From: JAZLIL01 sp045617405
Lineage (GTDB): Bacteria > Bacillota > Clostridia > Lachnospirales > Lachnospiraceae
Length of the DNA stretch: 11,896 bases
Direction: 5' to 3'
NCBI GenBank assembly: GCA_045617405.1
Contig: JAZLIL010000132.1
Span: 1 to 11,896, forward strand
In this document: positions 7,302-11,896 of the stretch, in pieces
Numbering within the stretch: the stretch's first letter is position 1
Layout: each line of letters opens with the position of its first letter
Notes under the pieces: model-generated
The model's input: the letters and a program-made list of their open reading frames with translations, nothing else
What the model was told of the DNA's origin: nothing
Database searches by the model: none
Position numbers and translations under genes: made by a program

Positions 7302-8681
7302 ATGATAGACCTGAATATGTATTTTGGTACCGGAGCGCTTAATATTGCCCTTGAGTCATGGGCTATATTGGTTGCAGTCATTTTTGCCATTGCGGTAAAA
7401 CTGAGCTGGAGACTTGAAGACGGTCATCAGAAGTATCTTTACAGGATTTCCGTCTTTTCTGTTCTGACCACTTTTTCAAATCTGGTCGGTCTTCTTTTGA
7501 AGGGGACTCCGGGAATGCCCGCAAGAGTGATTCTTTACATCAGCAACTTCTGCGAGTTCGGATTCGGTTATGTCCTTTCGGGTCTGCTTCCTCTTTTCAT
7601 GATTTACTGCGTGGAAGAGGATACACAGACACTCGCGGGAAAGAGAGTCAGCCCCAAGAAGACACCTATCTATGTTGGACTTGGAATCGCGCTCTCACTT
7701 CTTTGTGTTTCACAGTTTACGGGGATTTACTACATCATAGATGAGAATAACATCTACCAGAGAGGTCCGTTGTTCTGGCTTTCACAGGTAGTGGCACTCG
7801 TTTACATGGCGATGACGCTTGTTTATCTGATGAAGTATGGAAAGTATCTTCAGAAGAAGGTCAGATTGGCATTCATCATCTATCTTGTACTTCCGAGTAT
7901 CGTGCTGGTGGTGCAGATTTTCTTCTATGGCATCTATCTTCTTCTCATGGCGATTATGATTTCAATCATGATGATGTTCATCCTGATGATGATGGCGCAG
8001 CAGCAGAAATTCATCGAGCAGAACAGAGAACTGACGGGGGCAAAGGTGGCACTGATGATTTCACAGATAAGACCTCACTTTGTCTACAATGCACTCACTA
8101 CGATAGCTTCACTTTGTACCGAAGATCCCGAAGAGGCACAGAGGACAACCGTCATGTTTGCCGATTATCTCAGGAAGAACATGGATGACATGCAGCGATA
8201 TGAGGAGATGGCGTTTGAGAAGGAGCTGACTCATTTAAAGACATACCTTTATATAGAAAAAGCGCGTTTTGAAGACTTGCTGAACATAGAGTATGATATT
8301 GAGACCACCGATTTCAAGATTCCGACTCTGACACTTCAGCCTCTTGTTGAAAATGCCGTAAAGCACGGCGTCGGGAAGAAGTCAGCGGGCGGAACGGTAA
8401 GGATTTCGACAAGACGACTGAACAACTGTACGCAGATAACGGTTGAGGATGACGGCGTAGGATTTGATCCCGACACAAAGCTTTCCGACACCGAAAGATC
8501 TCACATAGGTCTGGAGAATGTGGCAGAAAGGCTTGAGCTTATCAGCAACGCGAGGATGACCATCATGAGTACGATCGGAAAGGGAACCACGGTAACGATA
8601 CTGATTCCGGATAAAAGTGATTTCGAAAGACGAAACAGCGGTGAATCGGATGACAATCGGGAAGGGAGACATTTATGGTAG
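7302..8681 (+). CDS. LytS/YehU-type membrane sensor histidine kinase
   Basis: A 459-residue inner-membrane sensor kinase. The first 235 residues hold about seven hydrophobic segments, beginning near residues 10-33 and ending in an unusually Met-rich stretch (MISIMMMFILMMMA). No HAMP or large external domain is seen, so the signal is probably sensed in or at the membrane. The phospho-acceptor is H259 in QIRPHFVYNAL, typical of the LytS (His_kinase PF06580) group. The ATP-binding domain has LVENAVKHG (N351), DDGVGF and GLENVAERL. ATG 7302 is chosen because AGGAGG repeats lie at 7284-7291, about ten bases upstream. An upstream TTG at 7254 lacks a site. A -10-like TATACAAT (7269-7276) has no convincing -35. 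The 3' end overlaps the response regulator start by seven bases, marking a cognate pair. Confidence 0.92.
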   Translation: MIDLNMYFGTGALNIALESWAILVAVIFAIAVKLSWRLEDGHQKYLYRISVFSVLTTFSNLVGLLLKGTPGMPARVILYISNFCEFGFGYVLSGLLPLFMIYCVEEDTQTLAGKRVSPKKTPIYVGLGIALSLLCVSQFTGIYYIIDENNIYQRGPLFWLSQVVALVYMAMTLVYLMKYGKYLQKKVRLAFIIYLVLPSIVLVVQIFFYGIYLLLMAIMISIMMMFILMMMAQQQKFIEQNRELTGAKVALMISQIRPHFVYNALTTIASLCTEDPEEAQRTTVMFADYLRKNMDDMQRYEEMAFEKELTHLKTYLYIEKARFEDLLNIEYDIETTDFKIPTLTLQPLVENAVKHGVGKKSAGGTVRISTRRLNNCTQITVEDDGVGFDPDTKLSDTERSHIGLENVAERLELISNARMTIMSTIGKGTTVTILIPDKSDFERRNSGESDDNREGRHLW

Positions 8682-9496
8682 TTTTTGCGGCAGACGATGA
8701 AGCACCTGCAAGAAGACTCCTGGTTTCTGCGATAAAGTCGGCGATTCCCGATGCGCAGGTTCGCGATTTTTCACTCGGCGGGGAGCTCCTTGAGCATGCA
8801 AAGGAGGAAAAGTGCAGCATAGCATTCCTCGATATCGAGATGAGGGATATGACAGGCATTGAACTTGCCAGGCAGCTTAAGGAGATTTGGCCGAAGGTAA
8901 ATATCGTGTTTGTGACAGGCTTTGGCGAGTACAAGGGCGAAGCAATGGACATGCATGCAAGCGGCTATGTTACAAAGCCTGTTTCGGCTGAAAAGATAAA
9001 AAACGAGCTGAAGTATCTGAGAAATCCGATTGGTTCGGATGAAGATGAAGAGGTTCCGGTGAAGAAGCTTATCAAGGTCAATTGCTTCGGCAACTTTGAA
9101 GTATATACACTCACGGGAAAGGCTCTTCATTTTGACAGGAGCAAGGCAAAGGAACTCATGGCCTATCTTGTTTTTAAGAACGGAGCTTCCTGCTCGATAA
9201 GGGAGATTCATGCGGCACTTTTTGAAGACGCTCCCTTTGACAAGCGTTCGGCAAATTATATAAGACAGATAATCGCATCGCTAGGAAAGACGCTGACGGC
9301 TGTGGGAGCAGCAGATGTAATCCTCAGAGGAAGCGACAGCTACGCAGTTGTCAGGGACATGATTGACTGTGATTACTACAGGTTTTTAAATGATGACAGA
9401 AATGCCAGAGAAAATTATAATGGAGAATTTATGAGCCAGTATTCCTGGTGTGAATACGTTATCGGCTACCTGGATAATAAAGTATTTGGAAACTGA
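8675..9496 (+). CDS. Response regulator: receiver + SARP-like winged-helix output
   Basis: A 273-residue cytosolic regulator, the partner of the upstream kinase. Residues 1-120 form a receiver domain with acidic D7/D8, phospho-acceptor D53 (AFLDIEM), T81 (FVTG) and K101 (VTKPVS), all intact. An acidic linker (about 124-130, GSDEDEE) leads to a winged-helix region at about 135-230 that starts KVNCFGNFEVYT and continues with RSKAKELMAYLVFKNG. This is the pattern of SARP / OmpR-like activator domains, not the LytTR domain commonly paired with LytS-type kinases. The C-terminal segment to residue 273 is short compared with a complete bacterial transcriptional activation domain. ATG 8675 has GGGAG about seven bases upstream and overlaps the kinase stop (TAG 8679-8681). 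Target genes are not apparent. Confidence 0.88.
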   Translation: MVVFAADDEAPARRLLVSAIKSAIPDAQVRDFSLGGELLEHAKEEKCSIAFLDIEMRDMTGIELARQLKEIWPKVNIVFVTGFGEYKGEAMDMHASGYVTKPVSAEKIKNELKYLRNPIGSDEDEEVPVKKLIKVNCFGNFEVYTLTGKALHFDRSKAKELMAYLVFKNGASCSIREIHAALFEDAPFDKRSANYIRQIIASLGKTLTAVGAADVILRGSDSYAVVRDMIDCDYYRFLNDDRNARENYNGEFMSQYSWCEYVIGYLDNKVFGN

Positions 9497-9528
9497 ATAT
9501 CAGAGGGCGAGACGAAAGGTCGAAAAGA

Positions 9529-9604
9529 GAACCGGACGTATGCTTGGAAACATGGGGTGTCTGTTTTATTCCCCCGATTTTTCATCATGCGTCCGGTTCG
9601 TTTT
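9529..9604. terminator. Long hairpin, probable two-way terminator between response regulator and rpoD
   Basis: GAACCGGACGTATG (9529-9542) pairs with CATGCGTCCGGTTC (9586-9599) over 14 bases with one G-U pair. Inside, GAAA (9547-9550) can pair with TTTC (9580-9583) and GGGG (9554-9557) with CCCC (9571-9574), extending the structure. TTTT follows on the plus strand (9601-9604), and TCTTTTC (9528-9522) on the minus strand. It sits between two converging genes, so it can serve both. Confidence 0.75.
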
Positions 9605-9624
9605 GCAATTAACAATTCTTACTA

Positions 9625-10731
9625 TCAGTTTTCGTAGCCCTTCAGCATACGTGCGCGGCTCGGGTGACGAAGCTTTCTTAAGGCTTTGGCTTCAATCTGG
9701 CGGATACGTTCACGTGTTACGCCAAACTGTGTGCCGACCTCTTCGAGCGTGCGGCTTCTTCCGTCTTCGAGGCCGAAGCGAAGAATCAGTACCTCGCGCT
9801 CTCTTGGTGAGAGTGTATCGAGAAGTGAATCGATTTGCTGTCTGAGCATAGTGTGGGCAGCTGCTTCCTCAGGCCCAAGAATGTGCTCGTCCTTTATGAA
9901 GTCGCCAAGGTGGCTGTCATCCTCTTCCCCGATGGGTGTATCAAGGGAAATGGGGTCGGCGGAAACCTTGAGGATGTCACGGATTTTTTCGACGGGAAGT
10001 CCCATTGCATCCGCAATCTCCTGCTCGGAAGGCTCACGGCCGAGTTCCTGAAGGAGAGATCTTGATACCCTATAGGTTTTGTTGATAACCTCCGACATGT
10101 GAACGGGGATTCTGATTGTTCTCGACTGGTCGGCGATTGATCTTGTAATAGCCTGACGAATCCACCATGTGGCGTAGGTTGAGAATTTGAAACCCTTTGT
10201 GTAGTCAAACTTGTCAACGGCCTTAATAAGACCGAGATTTCCTTCCTGAATGAGATCAAGGAAGGAAAGCCCGCGTCCCACATATCTTTTTGCGATGCTG
10301 ACAACCAGTCGTAAGTTGGCCTCAGTGAGCTGCTTCTTGGCGTCTGTGTCGTTGAGTGCGATTTTCTGCGCAATTTCCTGCTCCTGCTCAATCGAGAGAA
10401 GAGGATAGTTGCCGATTTCTTTAAGATACTGCTTGACAGGGTCATCGGAGAGCGTGACCTCAAGGAGACTCATGTCATCATCGGTGATTTCTGCTTCTTC
10501 TTCGGCTTCGAGGAGCATGTCCTCATCCGGACCTTCATCTGTAGATGTGTCAAGGATAATAATTCCTCTGCCTTCTAAGTACTCGTAAATATGGTCGATC
10601 TCAGCAGAATCAATGCTGTTCTTTTTGATAAAATCGTTAAGTCTGTCAACTTCGATAACGCCGCTGTTTGCATTGGCATATCTGATGAGATCTTTGATTT
10701 TTGCTTCAAAAGCTTCCTGTTGTTCTGTCAT
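9625..10731 (-). CDS. rpoD: Primary (housekeeping) sigma factor RpoD / SigA
   Basis: The main sigma-70 factor, 368 residues, the usual size in Clostridia. It binds core RNA polymerase and recognises promoters of the TTGACA-17-TATAAT type seen throughout this window. Domains in order: a region 1.1-like N-terminus (about 1-75), an acidic stretch, region 1.2 (DDPVKQYLKEIGNYPLL), region 2 (NLRLVVSIAKRYVGRGLSFLDLIQEG, cut here into its parts: core binding, then KFSTYATWWIRQAITR for -10 recognition and melting), region 3, and region 4 (LSPREREVLILRFGL, then the helix-turn-helix TLEEVGTQFGVTRERIRQIEAKALRKLR for -35 contact, given here as key parts). ATG 10731 has GGAG six bases upstream. It stands alone, not after dnaG as in many Firmicutes, and is divergent from rpsL. 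Confidence 0.97.
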   Translation of the reverse strand: MTEQQEAFEAKIKDLIRYANANSGVIEVDRLNDFIKKNSIDSAEIDHIYEYLEGRGIIILDTSTDEGPDEDMLLEAEEEAEITDDDMSLLEVTLSDDPVKQYLKEIGNYPLLSIEQEQEIAQKIALNDTDAKKQLTEANLRLVVSIAKRYVGRGLSFLDLIQEGNLGLIKAVDKFDYTKGFKFSTYATWWIRQAITRSIADQSRTIRIPVHMSEVINKTYRVSRSLLQELGREPSEQEIADAMGLPVEKIRDILKVSADPISLDTPIGEEDDSHLGDFIKDEHILGPEEAAAHTMLRQQIDSLLDTLSPREREVLILRFGLEDGRSRTLEEVGTQFGVTRERIRQIEAKALRKLRHPSRARMLKGYEN

Positions 10732-10743
10732 AACTGACTCCGT

Positions 10744-10815
10744 TTAATAGTTCTTGTTACGGTAGTACCTCACGACATAATTCCCGTTTTTGCGGACTAC
10801 CCGCGATTTCTTCAT
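10744..10815 (-). CDS. Candidate 23-residue basic leader peptide upstream of rpoD
   Basis: An ATG at 10815 opens 23 codons ending with TAA 12 bases before the rpoD start. The peptide, beginning MKKSRVVRKNGNY and ending RYYRNKNY, is rich in Lys, Arg, Asn and Tyr. It lies between the predicted rpoD promoter and rpoD, so it would be on the same transcript. There is no clear ribosome site before the ATG, and the frame is open farther upstream, both of which weaken it. It could be a real small protein, a leader peptide that affects rpoD translation, or a chance ORF. I do not recognise it. Confidence 0.3.
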   Translation of the reverse strand: MKKSRVVRKNGNYVVRYYRNKNY

Positions 10816-10859
10816 ATTAATTTGTGGAATTGCGTTGGGGTAAAAAGCGCACGATACCA

Positions 10860-10868
10860 AGTATAGCA
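10860..10868 (-). promoter_or_regulatory. Probable extended -10 promoter of rpoD
   Basis: On the minus strand, TGC directly precedes TATACT (10865-10860), an extended -10 element. The -35 position is poor (about TTCCTT), which extended -10 promoters tolerate. The start would be near 10853, giving a leader of about 120 bases that contains the small basic ORF. Confidence 0.5.
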
Positions 10869-10923
10869 TAGGTATTTTGAAAAAGGAAGAGGAATTTTGG
10901 GAAAAAGATGCTTTAAAAACAAG

Positions 10924-10952
10924 TTGACAAAACATTTTTCGGTGGTTATAAT
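10924..10952 (+). promoter_or_regulatory. Perfect-consensus promoter of the rpsL-rpsG (str) operon
   Basis: TTGACA (10924-10929), exactly 17 bases, and TATAAT (10947-10952) match the sigma-A consensus at all twelve positions, as expected for a strongly expressed ribosomal-protein operon. The start would be near 10959. Confidence 0.92.
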
Positions 10953-10958
10953 GAGGAG

Positions 10959-11047
10959 TACGCGCGCATAACGCGATTATTTTGTTGCGTTCAAAAGCGC
11001 ATTGCAGCCGCATTAAATCTTATTATTTTACAGGAGGTAAAGGATTA
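10959..11047 (+). promoter_or_regulatory. 5' leader of rpsL with competing short hairpins
   Basis: The roughly 89-base leader holds CGCG/CGCG (10963-10966 with 10972-10975), AACGC/GCGTT (10970-10974 with 10987-10991) and TGCG/CGCA (10986-10989 with 10998-11001). The second pairing excludes the other two. AGGAGG (11032-11037) is the ribosome site, ten bases from ATG 11048. Regulation by these structures is not shown. Confidence 0.35.
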
Positions 11048-11464
11048 ATGCCTACATTTAATCAGCTGGTCAGAAAAGGCAGACAGACTCTTGAGAAGAA
11101 GTCAACGTCTCCTGCTCTTCAGAGAAGCTTCAATTCACTGAAGAAAAAGGCCATTGATACGTCATCTCCCCAGAAGAGAGGCGTGTGTACAGTTGTTAAG
11201 ACAATCACACCTAAGAAGCCTAACTCAGCTTTAAGAAAGGTTGCCAGAGTTCGTCTTTCCAACGGCATCGAAGTTACAGGCTATATCCCCGGTGAAGGGC
11301 ACAACCTTCAGGAGCACAGTGTTGTTCTTATCCGAGGCGGCAGAGTAAAGAACCTTCCCGGTACAAGATACCACATTATCAGAGGAACACTTGATACCGC
11401 CGGCGTAGCTAACAGACGTCAGGCCCGTTCCAAGTACGGCGCTAAGAGACCTAAGAAGAAGTAA
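11048..11464 (+). CDS. rpsL: 30S ribosomal protein S12
   Basis: S12 of the 30S decoding centre, 138 residues, with the 13-residue internal insert of Gram-positive S12s relative to E. coli. It begins MPTFNQLVRKGRQ and contains SPQKRGVCT, TPKKPNSALRK, HNLQEHSVVLIRGGRVK and RSKYGAKRPK. The classic streptomycin-resistance lysines, K43 and K88 in E. coli numbering, are retained as K56 and K101. The next residue is Asn (N102, codon AAC at 11351-11353), where E. coli and Bacillus have Asp (D89), the residue methylthiolated by RimO. The reading frame could extend to a TTG at 10982, but ATG 11048 with AGGAGG and the conserved N-terminus fix the start. It is the first gene of the str operon. Confidence 0.98.
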   Translation: MPTFNQLVRKGRQTLEKKSTSPALQRSFNSLKKKAIDTSSPQKRGVCTVVKTITPKKPNSALRKVARVRLSNGIEVTGYIPGEGHNLQEHSVVLIRGGRVKNLPGTRYHIIRGTLDTAGVANRRQARSKYGAKRPKKK

Positions 11465-11633
11465 TCTGATAATTATCTTTTCATTACCTATAAGTAAATG
11501 TTTGGCAGAGTTCTTTTCACGTACCGCGGCTGCAGCGATAAAGAAGAATGACCCGAGCATGAACACATATGTAATGTGAGTACCTAAGAATTAATAGCAG
11601 CGAAAGGCTGTAATTATTAAGGAGGGAAGTAAC
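11465..11633 (+). promoter_or_regulatory. rpsL-rpsG intercistronic region with hairpin before rpsG
   Basis: 169 bases without a convincing gene. The hairpin CAGC-GAAAG-GCTG, extended by flanking TTAAT/ATTA pairing (about 11591-11619), ends just before the rpsG ribosome site GGAGGG (11621-11626). An upstream GGCTGCAGC palindrome (11529-11537) could pair with part of it instead. In E. coli, S7 binds this intercistronic region to repress translation; whether that applies here is unknown. Confidence 0.35.
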
Positions 11634-11896
11634 GTGCCGCGTAAAGGACATACACCTAAAAGAGACGTATTGGCAGACCCTATTTACAACAGCAAGGTTG
11701 TAACCAAGCTTATCAACAACATTATGCTTGACGGCAAGAAGGGTACTGCCCAGAAAATTGTTTACGGCGCCTTTGATAAGGTTGCTGAGAAGACCGGTAA
11801 GGAAGCTATCGAGGTATTCAACGAGGCTATGAACAACATCATGCCCGTTCTCGAGGTTAAGGCCCGCCGTATCGGTGGTGCTACATACCAGGTTCC
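11634..11896 (+). CDS. rpsG: 30S ribosomal protein S7 (3' end outside window)
   Basis: The first 87 codons of S7, which nucleates assembly of the 30S head by binding the 3' domain of 16S rRNA. The start is GTG 11634, with GGAGGG seven bases upstream. The N-terminus MPRKGHTPKRDVLADPIYNS and the segments KLINNIMLDGKKGTAQKIVYGAF (shown in parts: KLINNIMLDGKKG, AQKIVYGAF) and NIMPVLEVKARRIGGATYQVP (part: VKARRIGGATYQVP) are typical. The window ends inside the gene. It follows rpsL in the usual str order; fusA and tuf would be expected beyond the edge. Confidence 0.97.
   Translation, partial: MPRKGHTPKRDVLADPIYNSKVVTKLINNIMLDGKKGTAQKIVYGAFDKVAEKTGKEAIEVFNEAMNNIMPVLEVKARRIGGATYQV

Noticed and set aside
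11498..11551. 17-codon ORF in the rpsL-rpsG spacer
   Set aside because: There is no ribosome site and no compositional sign of coding.

Overview
The window reads as a chromosomal segment of a Clostridia-type Firmicute, most likely Lachnospiraceae. The evidence is an S12 with the 13-residue internal insert of Gram-positive S12s and a typical MPTFNQLVRKGRQ start, a short (368 aa) RpoD, GGAGG-type ribosome sites, near-consensus sigma-A promoters and a STAS/APH-type kinase. The family placement is inference. No insertion sequence, phage gene, CRISPR array, tRNA or rRNA was seen.

Layout. (1) Positions 1-1347, minus strand: a large protein with degenerate acetyltransferase-like (GNAT-like) halves that runs off the left edge. 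(2) Positions 1348-1606: a divergent promoter region with two good sigma-A promoters facing away from each other and a small inverted repeat between their -35 boxes. (3) Positions 1607-3248: a two-gene operon of a Cys-rich C_GCAxxG_C_C-type redox protein, translationally coupled to a STAS domain fused to an APH-like small-molecule kinase, closed by a hairpin. (4) Positions 3375-4535: nagA with its own promoter. (5) Positions 4675-7197: a single-gene unit for an 840-residue fusion of a xylose-isomerase-like TIM barrel and an acyl-CoA synthetase, with a near-consensus promoter and a strong terminator. (6) Positions 7302-9496: an overlapping two-component pair, a LytS-type membrane histidine kinase and a receiver protein with a SARP-like winged-helix output. 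(7) Positions 9529-9604: a long hairpin shared by the converging response regulator and rpoD. (8) Positions 9625-10731, minus: rpoD, the main sigma factor, with a small basic ORF in its leader. (9) Positions 10924-11896: a perfect-consensus promoter driving rpsL and rpsG (the start of the str operon), divergent from rpoD.

How they fit together. The right end is core information processing: the housekeeping sigma factor shares a 316-base divergent control region with the ribosomal str operon. The middle is a set of independent units for amino-sugar catabolism (NagA), an unusual isomerase-ligase fusion, and signalling. The most unusual points are the fusion protein, the STAS-kinase fusion coupled to a redox protein, and an S12 in which the near-invariant Asp that RimO methylthiolates is Asn.
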